Assembly: GCF_934372025.1 (NCBI RefSeq)
Contig: NZ_CAKROJ010000004.1
Location: 1 to 64,000 of the forward strand
DNA length: 64,000 bases
Direction: 5' to 3'
From: an uncultured Blautia sp.
GTDB taxonomy: Bacteria; Bacillota; Clostridia; Lachnospirales; Lachnospiraceae
Made by a program: the position numbers and the translations under genes. Below, one piece after another: positions 1 to 8,859 of this stretch; the stretch's first letter is position 1; each line of letters begins with the position of its first letter. The notes below the pieces were generated by a model. That model was not told the origin of the DNA. It was given only the letters and a program-made list of their open reading frames with translations, and made no database searches.

Positions 1-209
1 AAAATGACTTGTTTAGTGTAGTCATTACTTTTCGTTATCTACTTCCAAAGACTGATTTTTTACTGTTTAAAAAGCAACTATTGCATATTTTTGACCGATA
101 TGAAAAGCAGAATTCAAATTTGAAGTCGAATGATCTTTTTGAATATATGGGATTTCCGAGTAACTGGAAAGAGATAACAAAATTTTACAAAATCACAATC
201 GTCTCATAA
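1..209 (+). CDS. Abi_2-family (abortive infection-like) protein, C-terminal fragment cut by window edge
   Basis: The frame is open from the first bases to the TAA at 207-209, so only about the last 68 residues are seen; the start lies outside the window. The segment runs from 'LFSVVITFRYLLP' to 'YMGFPSNWKEI'. This pattern (a helix with F/L-rich core, then 'MGFP.NW' near the C terminus) is typical of the Abi_2 family, which contains phage-exclusion proteins related to AbiD/AbiF of lactococci. The family's mechanism is not well defined. It ends two bases before the remnant at 211-555 on the other strand, suggesting this gene was inserted next to, or into, an older transporter gene. The family call rests on the C terminus only. 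Confidence 0.7.
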   Translation, partial: NDLFSVVITFRYLLPKTDFLLFKKQLLHIFDRYEKQNSNLKSNDLFEYMGFPSNWKEITKFYKITIVS

Positions 210-210
210 T

Positions 211-555
211 TTACATTGATATATGTACGCCACCTTTACGCCCGCCAAGAACTTTCTTATCTCTCAGATCTTCCCATTTAAAATCCGGCATTTCTTCCCT
301 CGCCACAAGGAAATTTCCGGCGCGCTGGGTAAGCTGTGCAAAGTTTACAACAGGATCCGTAGCGCCCTCCTGATAGGCATAGACAGATGCTTCCGCTCCC
401 ATGAATCCGATATCTGCCTCACCGGATATTACGGCAGTCATTGTCTTATCTGCCCCAAAACCGGTCACAAGTGTCAGATCCAGCCCCTCATCTTTAAAAT
501 ATCCCTCTTCGATTGCTACATACTGTGGTGCATAAAAGATTGTGAAGGCATTCAT
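211..555 (-). pseudogene. Remnant of an NMT1/SsuA-like ABC transporter substrate-binding protein
   Basis: About 105 codons match the N-terminal lobe of nitrate/taurine/thiamine-precursor type binding proteins: 'IFYAPQYVAIEEGYFKDEGL', 'ISGEADIGFMGAEAS', 'VVNFAQLTQRAGNFLV' and 'KKVLGGRKGG'. Family members are usually about 320-350 residues with a lipoprotein signal. Here the signal peptide and first strand are missing, and the frame stops six residues after 'GGRKGG', so the second lobe is absent. No permease or ATPase partner is adjacent. It is a relic with both ends lost, not a working binding protein. The substrate cannot be told from the fragment. Confidence 0.8.
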
Positions 556-568
556 AATTTGTTATAAT
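540..568 (+). promoter_or_regulatory. Candidate sigma-A promoter for the DUF3786 gene
   Basis: TTGTGA (540-545) and TATAAT (563-568) are separated by 17 bases, about 75 bases before the start at 644. The -35 box overlaps the edge of the decayed binding-protein fragment on the other strand, so the promoter may have been created or exposed by that decay. Confidence 0.5.
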
Positions 569-643
569 TTTTTGAAAGGAATTACAGCCGCCATTTACCA
601 GATGAATTTCAAGAGTAATATTACTCAGTCGAAAGGCACTTAT

Positions 644-1291
644 ATGAAAAAAAATCTTACAGACAATTACGAAAAACAGATATATATCGGAAGAGACTTG
701 TTTTTGAAATATGATCAGGATATGCTGATAAAGAAATATAAATTAAAAAATGACCAGGAATATCTGTACCTGAATTATATAGGAACAGAATATAGAATCA
801 ACCGCGCGGACGGTTCCATAGAATATATGAATGAAGAGGCATGGCAGACCTGCCGGGAATACACAATTGTTATGACAATCTACGACCTGCTCTGCTACTC
901 AGAAGATAAACCGCTTCCTCCGCTTACAGGACAGTGGCAGCCGGTAACCAGATTTGTGGCCACCGGCAGCAGCCCATCCGGAGATGTGTTTTCCAAAAAA
1001 TATGCATCCGCCTTCTCTGGCAAAGCAGATGCCGTCAGCCAGGCCTGTCTCTGTCTGGGAGGGAAATTACAGAAACGCCTGGCCGGAGCTGATCTGACCT
1101 TTAAAATGCCTGTTATGGGCGATTTTTCCGTATTATTTCAATTCTGGGATTCTGATGAAGAATTCCCTGCAAAAATCTTATTGTTGTGGGATAAGGTATC
1201 CTTATCGTATCTTCATTTTGAGACGACCTTTTATCTCCAGGGAGATTTACTGGAAGCGATATTACGGAAAATCAATATCTGTATCAAATAA
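644..1291 (+). CDS. DUF3786 domain protein
   Basis: A 215-residue soluble protein. The ATG at 644 is preferred over the in-frame ATG at 542 because GAAAGG lies 8 bases before it and the upstream codons overlap the promoter. The body fits DUF3786: a central 'YDLLCYSEDKPLPPLTGQW' segment, 'CLCLGGKL' and a late 'LFQFWDSDEEFPAKILLLWD' segment followed by 'YLHFETTF'. The family is common in anaerobes, often near corrinoid or one-carbon genes, but its function is not established. No such neighbours are seen here. There is no signal peptide or membrane segment. The family call is fairly firm; the role is unknown. Confidence 0.7.
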   Translation: MKKNLTDNYEKQIYIGRDLFLKYDQDMLIKKYKLKNDQEYLYLNYIGTEYRINRADGSIEYMNEEAWQTCREYTIVMTIYDLLCYSEDKPLPPLTGQWQPVTRFVATGSSPSGDVFSKKYASAFSGKADAVSQACLCLGGKLQKRLAGADLTFKMPVMGDFSVLFQFWDSDEEFPAKILLLWDKVSLSYLHFETTFYLQGDLLEAILRKINICIK

Positions 1292-1357
1292 AGCAATACC
1301 GGAATCGTTTTTCCTAATATGTTTCTATATAATAAGCCATGCATTATGAAGGCAGGA

Positions 1358-2269
1358 TCAACTGATATTCTCTCTGCCTTTAAGAGAATTATATTCTCTG
1401 GGATTACAACCGAACATTTTACGAAATGCAATGGCAAAACGGCTGGCATTGCTGAACCCTACCATATTGGCAATCTGTGTCATAGAATATTGTCCACTCT
1501 GCACAAGGGGAAAGCTCTTGTTGGCCCGATATTCTTCCAGGAATTCTGTAACTGTCTTTCCGGTCATCTTTTTAAACAGACGGCAGCATACCTCTCTTGA
1601 CAGATGTACCTGATCCGACAATTCCTGAAGTGAGATAACAGACTCAAAATGTGTATCAATGTATTTCAGCATTTTTTCCAGACGTACCAGTTCCGTCTGA
1701 TTTGCAGGAACAAACTTTTCAAATTCTTTCTGATGATCTCCCAGGATCATGCCAAAAACCTCACACAGAAGACCTTTGATCATTAACTCGTAACAGCAGG
1801 CTTTTTGATCAAAGAGTTCTTCTATCTGATTAAGTTTTTGCAAAATTATCTGTCCCCGGTCATCTTCTGCTGTCAGACGTAAACATGGAACAGTTGAGTT
1901 TTGAAGAAATGGGCGAAAGCATCTGCGTTCAATATCGCTTCCAAAATCACCATACAGAAAATCTGGTCTGACAAGAATTGTACTATATCTGGTATGTCTG
2001 TTATCCGGTGAGCTACAGCTGTGCGGAACATTACGATTCAACAGAAGTCCCTCTCCCGGTCTGACTATATAGCTGTTCTGATAGATCTGATAGATCGCCA
2101 CCCCTTCTCTTGGAAGGCTGATCTCCAGATCTTCATGCCAGTGAATAGGGACTATTTTCCCTTCAAATGTCCACAAATCATCATGACTGACTGTCATTGG
2201 AAAAGCATCTGTTCCATGTTTTGAAATTTCTCTGTTAGTATCATCTACCAGAATTCTTCTTTTTGTCAT
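1358..2269 (-). CDS. AraC-family transcriptional regulator with N-terminal cupin
   Basis: A 303-residue regulator. The ATG at 2269 is chosen because GGAG lies 9 bases before it; an upstream TTG at 2284 is in frame but overlaps that site. The N-terminal half contains 'IVPIHWHEDLEISL' and 'GEGLLLNRNVPHS', the usual ligand-sensing cupin pattern. The C-terminal 100 residues hold the double helix-turn-helix ('SLQELSDQVHLSREVCCRLFKK' region and 'MTQIANMVGFSNASRFAIAF'), ending in the typical 'F..NPREY'. It is divergent from the MATE exporter at 2365, with about 95 bases between the starts. The simplest inference is that it controls that exporter; the inducer is unknown. Confidence 0.88.
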   Translation of the reverse strand: MTKRRILVDDTNREISKHGTDAFPMTVSHDDLWTFEGKIVPIHWHEDLEISLPREGVAIYQIYQNSYIVRPGEGLLLNRNVPHSCSSPDNRHTRYSTILVRPDFLYGDFGSDIERRCFRPFLQNSTVPCLRLTAEDDRGQIILQKLNQIEELFDQKACCYELMIKGLLCEVFGMILGDHQKEFEKFVPANQTELVRLEKMLKYIDTHFESVISLQELSDQVHLSREVCCRLFKKMTGKTVTEFLEEYRANKSFPLVQSGQYSMTQIANMVGFSNASRFAIAFRKMFGCNPREYNSLKGRENIS

Positions 2270-2364
2270 TCTGCAATTCTCCAACTTCTAATTATTATAT
2301 AACCGTTCTGTTTAATCCCCTGTGTTTTATTACATTCAATTATTCATAACACAAGGAGGCTCTT

Positions 2365-3708
2365 ATGTCCAGATCAAAAGAAATGGATCTCACCACAGGA
2401 AATCCATTCCAATCACTGCTGAAATTTGCAATTCCAGTAATCCTTGGCAATCTGTTTCAGCTTTTTTATACGCTTGCCGACTCTGTGATCGTCGGAAAAA
2501 CGCTTGGTGCAGAAGCACTGGCTGCTGTCGGTTCCACCAGTATCATCATTTACTTTGTTTTCTGTTTTATCAACGGATTTACAGGTGGATTTGGAATCTG
2601 TCTTGGTCAGAGATGTGGTGCCAAGGATGAAAAAGGTATGCGAAAAAGTATTGCCGCATCTACTCTCCTCAGCATCATTTTTACTATAATCCTGACTCTG
2701 GTCTGTTGTCTTCTTTCGCATCAGATTCTGCGCTGGATGCAAATTCCAGAGGATATTTCAGGCAAAGCCTACGATTACATGTTTATAGTACTGTTGGGAA
2801 CAGGTGCAACCGTTTTTTATAATATGATATCAAATATGCTTCGAGCACTTGGTGACAGCAAAACACCTCTTTATTTTCTGGTGTTTTCCTCCGTCCTTAA
2901 TGTTTTCCTTGATATTCTCTTTATTGTACCATTCCATATGGGTGTTGCCGGAGCTGCGTGGGCTACAATCCTTTCCCAGTTTCTTTCGGCGCTGTTCAGT
3001 CTCATGACCGGACTTAAAAATTTTCCGGTATTACATTTGCATCGTGATGATTTTCATGATCTGAAAAGTACGATCAGTCTGCATCTTAAGACAGGATTTC
3101 CTATGGGATTTCAGATGTCTGTCATGTGTATCGGACAACTTGCCATGCAGGCAGTTGTAAACTCTCTGGGTACTGCTGCTGTAGCCGGGTATACGGCAGC
3201 TTCCAAAGCAGACCAGCTTTCTGTACTGGTCAATAATGCCATGATGACCGCTATATCTAACTATGTTGCCCAGAACTTCGGTGCCGGTAAAAAGGAAAGA
3301 ATCCGTCAGGGCGTACGCGCCTGTCTGATCCAGACCGAAAGCTTTAATCTAGTTATGTGTGTTGGAATTCTGCTTCTGCGTCATCCGATCGTGCAGATGT
3401 TTCTTTCGAATCCCACAAACGAAATTTACCATTATTCCGATGCCTATCTTACGATCGTTGCACCTTTCTATTTCCTGCTGGGTCTGCTTGCAGTCTATCG
3501 TACTTCAATTCAGAGTATGCAGAATGGACGTGCACCTTTCGCTGCCTGCATGATTGAGCTTGTTATGCGTATTGCAGCTACCGTCGGGCTTTCAGGTGTT
3601 ATTGGATATACCTCAGTTTGTATTGCCAGTCCATTGGCCTGGTTCGGTGCATGCGCCCTGCTGATTCCAGTATATTATAAAATGATGGGTAGAACAAGCG
3701 TACAGTAA
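2365..3708 (+). CDS. MATE-family multidrug/cation efflux transporter
   Basis: A 447-residue membrane protein, normal for the family, preceded by AAGGAGG. It opens 'MDLTTGNPFQSLLKFAIPVILGNLF' (the N-terminal 'P..LG...Q' pattern of MATE proteins) and contains two homologous six-helix halves; the second starts near 'LKTGFPMGFQMSVMCIGQLAMQAVVNSLG'. Family members extrude drugs, toxins or metabolites using a sodium or proton gradient; the substrate here cannot be read from sequence. The likely controller is the divergent AraC regulator. Confidence 0.92.
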   Translation: MSRSKEMDLTTGNPFQSLLKFAIPVILGNLFQLFYTLADSVIVGKTLGAEALAAVGSTSIIIYFVFCFINGFTGGFGICLGQRCGAKDEKGMRKSIAASTLLSIIFTIILTLVCCLLSHQILRWMQIPEDISGKAYDYMFIVLLGTGATVFYNMISNMLRALGDSKTPLYFLVFSSVLNVFLDILFIVPFHMGVAGAAWATILSQFLSALFSLMTGLKNFPVLHLHRDDFHDLKSTISLHLKTGFPMGFQMSVMCIGQLAMQAVVNSLGTAAVAGYTAASKADQLSVLVNNAMMTAISNYVAQNFGAGKKERIRQGVRACLIQTESFNLVMCVGILLLRHPIVQMFLSNPTNEIYHYSDAYLTIVAPFYFLLGLLAVYRTSIQSMQNGRAPFAACMIELVMRIAATVGLSGVIGYTSVCIASPLAWFGACALLIPVYYKMMGRTSVQ

Positions 3709-3714
3709 CCAAAC

Positions 3715-3743
3715 TTGCCATGTTTCGACAAAAGCCTTATAAT
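3715..3743 (+). promoter_or_regulatory. Sigma-A type promoter for the DUF89 gene
   Basis: TTGCCA (3715-3720) and a perfect TATAAT (3738-3743) with a 17-base spacer, starting 6 bases after the MATE stop codon. It gives the downstream gene its own promoter, about 35 bases before its start. Confidence 0.65.
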
Positions 3744-3778
3744 AAGAACTATCTCACATAGTTTCAGGAGGTAATCAC

Positions 3779-4651
3779 ATGAAATTCAATCCATTCTGTA
3801 TGTGCTGTGCTGTCAGCAAACAGGAACAGAATATCCGTTCCTTTCAGGACATGGATAAAAAGGTAGAATATATGAAGAAAGTCATGGACCGTATGGCAAA
3901 TATTGCGGAAGAAGACTGTGCCCCCAGCGTTTCTGTCGAATTAAAAAAAATGTTCCGTGATTTCTGGAAACAGCCTATGGAAGACTATATTTCTGTCAAA
4001 AAAGAATATAATCAGCTCATGCTGGATCTGGAAGCTTCTCTTGAAGAAACCATCCGTAATTCTAAGGATCCGCTGGAAACTGCACTTCTTTATTCCCGTA
4101 TCGGCAACTATATTGATTTTGCAGCTCTTTCAAACGTAAATTCTGATACCGTTCTGTCACTTCTTAAAGAAGACAACAAAGAACCTCTTGATGCACAGGA
4201 ATATCAGCATTTTCGAGAGGACTTAAGTACTGCCTCCCACCTCGTCTATCTGACTGATAACTGCGGAGAAATCGTTCTTGACAAACTGGTTATCAAACTT
4301 CTCAAAGAACTCTGTCCGAGACTCGATATCACCGTGATCGTCAGAGGTTTTCCTGTCATTAATGATGCAACTCTGGAAGATGCACAGGACATAGGTCTTA
4401 CCGAACTGACCACAGTAATTGGAAATGGAAATGACGTCGGCGGCACCTGGCTTCCCCATATCAGCAGCGAAGCCCGTGAGGCACTTGAATCTGCTGATCT
4501 GATCATTGCCAAAGGACAGGGCAACTACGAAACGCTTCATGATTGTGGACTCAATATTTATTACCTGTTCCTGTGTAAATGTAAATGGTTCCAGTATCAG
4601 TTTCACGCAGAACCTCTGCAGGGTATGTTCATAAACGAGCGCCGTATTTGA
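3779..4651 (+). CDS. DUF89 / ARMT1-like metal-dependent phosphatase family protein
   Basis: A 290-residue soluble protein preceded by CAGGAGG. Features of DUF89 are visible: an N-terminal cysteine cluster (CMCC, residues 7-10), 'DNCGE' (160-164), 'NDATLEDA' (195-202), 'GNDVGG' (217-222) and 'KGQGNYE' (245-251). In characterised DUF89 proteins these Asp/Asn residues bind a divalent metal and the enzymes dephosphorylate damaged or reactive sugar phosphates and related metabolites ('damage-control' phosphatases). The cysteine-rich N terminus marks the prokaryotic subfamily. The substrate here is unknown. It has its own promoter and is followed by a hairpin, so it is probably monocistronic. Confidence 0.8.
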   Translation: MKFNPFCMCCAVSKQEQNIRSFQDMDKKVEYMKKVMDRMANIAEEDCAPSVSVELKKMFRDFWKQPMEDYISVKKEYNQLMLDLEASLEETIRNSKDPLETALLYSRIGNYIDFAALSNVNSDTVLSLLKEDNKEPLDAQEYQHFREDLSTASHLVYLTDNCGEIVLDKLVIKLLKELCPRLDITVIVRGFPVINDATLEDAQDIGLTELTTVIGNGNDVGGTWLPHISSEAREALESADLIIAKGQGNYETLHDCGLNIYYLFLCKCKWFQYQFHAEPLQGMFINERRI

Positions 4652-4692
4652 CAGTTTGACCAGGCTTCCCGGGCTTTTCGTCAATCTGTCAA
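4648..4692 (+). terminator. Inverted repeat over the DUF89 stop codon (possible weak terminator)
   Basis: Arms 4648-4660 and 4680-4692 pair over 13 positions with one mismatch, around a 19-base loop that includes CCCGGG. No U-tract follows, so it may stabilise the 3' end rather than terminate transcription. Confidence 0.4.
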
Positions 4693-4811
4693 GAAACCGC
4701 CGGAATATTTGTGTGGTTCTTCTCTTTATTCCTGACTGCAAATTCAGTATACTGAGAACAGTTCAAAACACGAGCAAAAACACACATATAATATTTTGGA
4801 GGAGAATCATA

Positions 4812-5903
4812 ATGGCAAGTTTATCTTTACAGCACATTAATAAAACATATCCTAACGGTTTTGAAGCCGTTAAAGACTTTAACCTTGAAATCGAAGATAA
4901 AGAGTTCATCATCTTCGTAGGACCTTCCGGATGTGGTAAATCCACAACACTTCGTATGGTAGCCGGACTGGAAGAAATCACCAGCGGTACCTTAAAGATC
5001 GGTGACAAAGTTATGAACGATGTAGAGCCAAAAGACCGTGATATCGCAATGGTATTCCAGAACTACGCTCTGTATCCTCATATGACAGTATATGATAACA
5101 TGGCATTTGGTCTGAAACTTCGTAAAGTTCCGAAGGATGAGATCGACAAAGCAGTTCGTGAAGCTGCAAGAATCCTTGACCTTGACAAACTTCTTGATCG
5201 TAAACCGAAGGCTCTTTCCGGTGGTCAGAGACAGCGTGTTGCTATGGGACGTGCTATCGTTCGTAATCCTAAGGTATTCCTTATGGATGAGCCTCTTTCC
5301 AACCTGGATGCAAAACTTCGTGTACAGATGCGTATCGAAATCTCCAAGATTCATCAGAGACTTGGTGCTACTATCATCTACGTAACACATGACCAGACAG
5401 AGGCTATGACTCTTGGTACCAGAATCGTTGTTATGAAAGATGGTGTTGTTCAGCAGGTTGACACACCTCAGAACCTGTATCAGAAACCAGGTAACCTCTT
5501 CGTTGCAGGATTCATGGGATCCCCGCAGATGAACTTCCTGGATGCTCAGATCAAAGAAAAAGGTTCCGATCTTGTTGCAGTAATCGGAAACGACGAGCTT
5601 GTTATCCCGGCTGCAAAAGCAAAAGCACTGAAAGATGGCGGCTATGTAGGAAAAACAGTTGTTATGGGTATTCGTCCTGAAGATGTTGCAGATACACCGA
5701 ATGGTTCTATGTCTTCTACAGTTAAAGTATATGAGCTTCTTGGTGCAGAAGTATTCCTGTACTTTGATGTAAACGGAACTCAGATCACAGCTCGTGTTGA
5801 TCCAGGCACAAAAGCAAAAACTGGTGATCCTGTTAAATTCGATTTCGACATGGAAAAAACTCATTTCTTCGACAAAGAAACAGAGCTTGTTATCACAAAC
5901 TAA
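4812..5903 (+). CDS. ugpC: Sugar ABC transporter ATP-binding subunit (UgpC/MsmX type)
   Basis: A 363-residue ATPase started by ATG at 4812 after GGAGGAG. Walker A is 'GPSGCGKST' (37-45). The Q-loop region '[20 protein letters not shown]', the signature '[14 protein letters not shown]', Walker B '[16 protein letters not shown]' and the H-loop '[10 protein letters not shown]' are all intact. About 110 C-terminal residues form the TOBE/OB regulatory domain of the CUT1 family. No permease or binding protein is nearby. In Firmicutes such orphan ATPases (MsmX) energise several sugar transporters encoded elsewhere, so a shared multi-sugar role is more likely than glycerol-3-phosphate import. The codon use looks highly biased, as in highly expressed genes. 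Confidence 0.92.
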   Translation: MASLSLQHINKTYPNGFEAVKDFNLEIEDKEFIIFVGPSGCGKSTTLRMVAGLEEITSGTLKIGDKVMNDVEPKDRDIAMVFQNYALYPHMTVYDNMAFGLKLRKVPKDEIDKAVREAARILDLDKLLDRKPKALSGGQRQRVAMGRAIVRNPKVFLMDEPLSNLDAKLRVQMRIEISKIHQRLGATIIYVTHDQTEAMTLGTRIVVMKDGVVQQVDTPQNLYQKPGNLFVAGFMGSPQMNFLDAQIKEKGSDLVAVIGNDELVIPAAKAKALKDGGYVGKTVVMGIRPEDVADTPNGSMSSTVKVYELLGAEVFLYFDVNGTQITARVDPGTKAKTGDPVKFDFDMEKTHFFDKETELVITN

Positions 5904-5920
5904 GATTAAATTAAATAACC

Positions 5921-5955
5921 AGACCCGGGGACACTTTAACCCCGGGTCTTTTTTT
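5921..5955 (+). terminator. Strong intrinsic terminator after ugpC
   Basis: AGACCCGGGG (5921-5930) pairs with CCCCGGGTCT (5940-5949) around a 9-base loop, followed by a run of seven T. It should limit read-through into the regulator gene that starts at 5974, whose ribosome site lies just after it. Confidence 0.92.
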
Positions 5956-5973
5956 CAGAAAGGATGTAATTCT

Positions 5974-7056
5974 ATGTCAGTACAAAGAACACTACAAAAA
6001 TATATGGATGACTGGAAACGAATCAGTCAGTTGGATTTCTGCCTGCTTCAGGAGGATAATTCCATCTTTGTCACCACCTGTGACAGACAGCTTCCATCCG
6101 AAAACAAGCTGGAAGATTTCCGCAGCAGTTCTGCTCTTTGCCTGGCCAATGCCACCTGCTGTCTGTACAAAATAGCAGAGAGCTCCACCTCCCCTTATCT
6201 CCTGATCGTATGGGGAAACGGACCTTCTGTTCCTACCATTGGTGAACTTGCCGTATGTCAGATACAAAGCATTCTGGAAAGCCATGCTGAAAAAAATGAC
6301 AAAAATGTCTTTATGCAAAAACTTCTTCTTGGAAATTACACCTCTGTAGAAGCTTTTAACCGTGCGCGAAAACTGCATATTTCTTCTACCGCACGCCGTG
6401 CAGTCTTTCTGGTAGAAACCCGCCAGACAAGAGATGAACATTCTCTCGCAACCATAAAAAATATTTTTTCAGCCCGTACACATGATTTCATCACTTCTAT
6501 TGATGACCGCGGCATTATCATCATACGCGAACTGACTTCTACTGAGACATATGACGATCTGGAATCCATCGCACATATGCTGGTAGATATGCTCGGAACA
6601 GAAGCCATGACACAGGCATGGGTTGCTTACAGCAACACTACAGATGATCTTACAGATCTTTCCAACGCTTACAAAGAAGCCCGTACAGCTCTTGAAATTG
6701 GAAAAATCTTTTATGCTGAACGAAATGTTTTCGGATACCGTACTCTTGGAATCGGACGGCTCATTTATCAGCTTCCTGTTTCCATTTGCGAAATGTTCAT
6801 TCAGGAGATTTTTGGTGATGAATCTCTGGATTCTATCGATGGAGAAACACTTACCATTATCCGAACCTTTTTCGAAAACAATCTGAATCTTTCTGAAACA
6901 TCCAGACAGCTTTACGTACATCGAAACACACTGGTTTACCGTTTTGAAAAAATCCAGAAAAAATTTGGTCTGGATCTGCGTACCTTTGAAGATGCCATGA
7001 CCTTCAAACTTGCCATGCTGGTTGCCGGTTATCTGAATTCCAAAGAGCATCTCTAA
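5974..7056 (+). CDS. PucR/CdaR-family transcriptional regulator
   Basis: A 360-residue protein started by ATG at 5974 after AAAGGA; in-frame codons further upstream lie inside ugpC and its terminator. The middle (residues about 150-270) fits the GGDEF-like fold of CdaR/PucR regulators, including 'AYKEARTALEIGKIF'. The last 60 residues carry the HTH_30 domain: 'FFENNLNLSETSRQLYVHRN' then 'LVYRFEKIQKKFGLDLR'. Family members respond to carbon or nitrogen metabolites. Its position just after the multi-sugar ATPase suggests a role in carbohydrate uptake control, but that is inference from context. The intervening terminator implies only partial co-transcription. Confidence 0.85.
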   Translation: MSVQRTLQKYMDDWKRISQLDFCLLQEDNSIFVTTCDRQLPSENKLEDFRSSSALCLANATCCLYKIAESSTSPYLLIVWGNGPSVPTIGELAVCQIQSILESHAEKNDKNVFMQKLLLGNYTSVEAFNRARKLHISSTARRAVFLVETRQTRDEHSLATIKNIFSARTHDFITSIDDRGIIIIRELTSTETYDDLESIAHMLVDMLGTEAMTQAWVAYSNTTDDLTDLSNAYKEARTALEIGKIFYAERNVFGYRTLGIGRLIYQLPVSICEMFIQEIFGDESLDSIDGETLTIIRTFFENNLNLSETSRQLYVHRNTLVYRFEKIQKKFGLDLRTFEDAMTFKLAMLVAGYLNSKEHL

Positions 7057-7067
7057 TTCATTGCATA

Positions 7068-7118
7068 GAAAAACAGGAATCCGTCGAAAATAAAATTTCG
7101 CACAGATTCCTGTTTTTC
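7068..7118. terminator. Bidirectional terminator between the PucR-type regulator and modC
   Basis: A 14-bp perfect stem (7068-7081 with 7105-7118) starts with GAAAAAC and ends with GTTTTTC, so each strand has A-rich and T-rich flanks. It lies between two convergent genes. The loop is 23 bases. Confidence 0.85.
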
Positions 7119-8167
7119 TACTTCAAAAGCATCAGATGTTCCGGTGGAAGATACAAATATGCCGGAAGATCTTTATCATGTTTTTCCTCAAAATCGGCTT
7201 TTGGGCGCATCCACCAGAGTACTGCTCCGTCTTCCATTCCCGGAGCTCTGACCAGATACTGATGTTCAAAGGTTGTCTCTACATATTCTGCCGCTTCAAA
7301 AGCCACACAGTTTTCACCATTTGTTTCTGATGGACGTATCCAGTGTCCACGGATTGCAATATGTGTCATATCTGCGTCTACTTTTTGTCGGGTTCGGAGT
7401 GCAAGACCCCAGTCCAGGGCAAACACATGATGCTCTCCCAGTTTTTCAATTCTTGAACTGTTTTTACATCCGGTCAGCCTTGCAGCTTCCAGAAGCTGCG
7501 GCTGCTCAAACATTTGTCTTGTTTCGCCGAATATCAATGTGTTTCCATCTTTCAGAAGCATCAGTTCCTTACAGAAGCGGAATGCTTCGTCACGACTGTG
7601 TGTAACCATCAGCATATCTCCAGAATACTGTTCCAGAAATTTCTGCATATCTTTCTGCAATACATCCTTTAAATATCCATCCAGTGCAGAAAATGGCTCG
7701 TCCAGAAGAATTGCTTCAGGCTCTCCAATCATCATTCTTGCCAGCGCAACTCTCTGCTGCTGACCACCGGAAAGCTGTGCGGGATAACGTTTTTCCAGTC
7801 CATCTAACTGATAACGTTTCATAAAATCTGTTACTTTTGTTTCCCGCAGATTCTTCTCTCCCCGATACCCACACAGAATATTTTCTTTTACTGTCATCGT
7901 TGGAAATAACGCATAGTTCTGAAACAGGTAGCCGATCCGGCGTTCCTGCGGCTTCAGATTAATTTTCTTTTCTGAGTCAAATACCGTTCTGCCATTGATG
8001 ACTATTCTTCCTTTATCTGGTGTCTCAATTCCTGCAATACAGCGAAGCGTCATACTCTTTCCGCTTCCTGATGCACCAAGAATTCCGGTTGCAGATGTAT
8101 TACTCTCGAACTTCGATTTCAAAGAAAAATCCTTAAAATTTTTTTCTATATTTACCTGTATTGCCAT
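7118..8167 (-). CDS. modC: Molybdate ABC transporter ATP-binding protein
   Basis: About 349 residues. The ATG at 8167 is preferred over a GTG at 8176: AAGGTGG precedes it and TGATG couples it to the modB stop by one base. Walker A 'GASGSGKSM', 'YLFQNYALFPTMTV', signature 'LSGGQQQRVALARM' and Walker B 'ILLDEPFSALDG' are complete. The C-terminal ~110 residues match the accessory region of ModC/CysA-like ATPases. It energises uptake of molybdate (or tungstate) with ModB and ModA. No molybdoenzyme or cofactor gene lies in the window, so the consumer is elsewhere. Confidence 0.92.
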   Translation of the reverse strand: MAIQVNIEKNFKDFSLKSKFESNTSATGILGASGSGKSMTLRCIAGIETPDKGRIVINGRTVFDSEKKINLKPQERRIGYLFQNYALFPTMTVKENILCGYRGEKNLRETKVTDFMKRYQLDGLEKRYPAQLSGGQQQRVALARMMIGEPEAILLDEPFSALDGYLKDVLQKDMQKFLEQYSGDMLMVTHSRDEAFRFCKELMLLKDGNTLIFGETRQMFEQPQLLEAARLTGCKNSSRIEKLGEHHVFALDWGLALRTRQKVDADMTHIAIRGHWIRPSETNGENCVAFEAAEYVETTFEHQYLVRAPGMEDGAVLWWMRPKADFEEKHDKDLPAYLYLPPEHLMLLK

Positions 8168-8859
8168 CAGATCCACCTTCTGCTTTTCATGCCTCTTCCT
8201 GATACGATATTGATCAATGCTACGATCACAAATGAGATCACCACGATCACCACAACCCAGAAACCGGCAACATCATAATTTCCCGCTGCAGTCTCAGCTG
8301 CAATAGCAACCGAAACTGTACGGGTCTTTCCAAGAATATTTCCTGCAAGCATGGAAGTCGCACCATATTCTCCAATTGCTCTTGCAAACGCGAGAACTGT
8401 TCCTGATGCAATTCCGGGCGCTGCAGCTGGGATAATGACTTTCCAGAATATTTTGTGATCACTCATCCCAAGAGTCTGACCTGCATAAATCAGATTTACA
8501 TCTACCTGCTCAAATGCAGCTCTGGCATTTCGATACATCAGGGGAAAGGCAATTACTGTAGCTGCGATCACACATCCCTTCCAGGTCTGTACCACCTTAA
8601 AATCAAAGCTTTCCATAAGAAACTTTCCGAACGGTCTTCTCAGACTGAACAGTAACAGAAGAAAAAAACCTGCCACTGTCGGCGGCAACACTAATGGCAT
8701 GGTCAGAATCCCATCCCAGACAGCTCTGGATAATGGTTTCATCTTCATAATCTTACGCGCACAGAAAATTCCCAGAAAAAAAGCTATCGTTGTTGCCACA
8801 GCGCCTGTTTTCAAAGAAATCCACAGAGGACTCCAGTTAATCTCCTGTAAAAATCCCAT
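8167..8859 (-). CDS. modB: Molybdate ABC transporter permease
   Basis: A 230-residue integral membrane protein with about five helices, the normal ModB size. It has the permease signature 'AAAPGIASGTVLAFARAIGE' (the EAA-type loop contacting the ATPase) and 'LVLPPTVAGFFLL'. Start and stop each overlap a neighbour by one base (TAATG with modA, TGATG with modC), so the three genes are translationally coupled. Confidence 0.93.
   Translation of the reverse strand: MGFLQEINWSPLWISLKTGAVATTIAFFLGIFCARKIMKMKPLSRAVWDGILTMPLVLPPTVAGFFLLLLFSLRRPFGKFLMESFDFKVVQTWKGCVIAATVIAFPLMYRNARAAFEQVDVNLIYAGQTLGMSDHKIFWKVIIPAAAPGIASGTVLAFARAIGEYGATSMLAGNILGKTRTVSVAIAAETAAGNYDVAGFWVVVIVVISFVIVALINIVSGRGMKSRRWI

Noticed and set aside
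5992..6441. Minus-strand ORF of about 149 codons opposite the PucR-type gene
   Set aside because: Shadow frame without ribosome site; the plus-strand frame has clear domain motifs.
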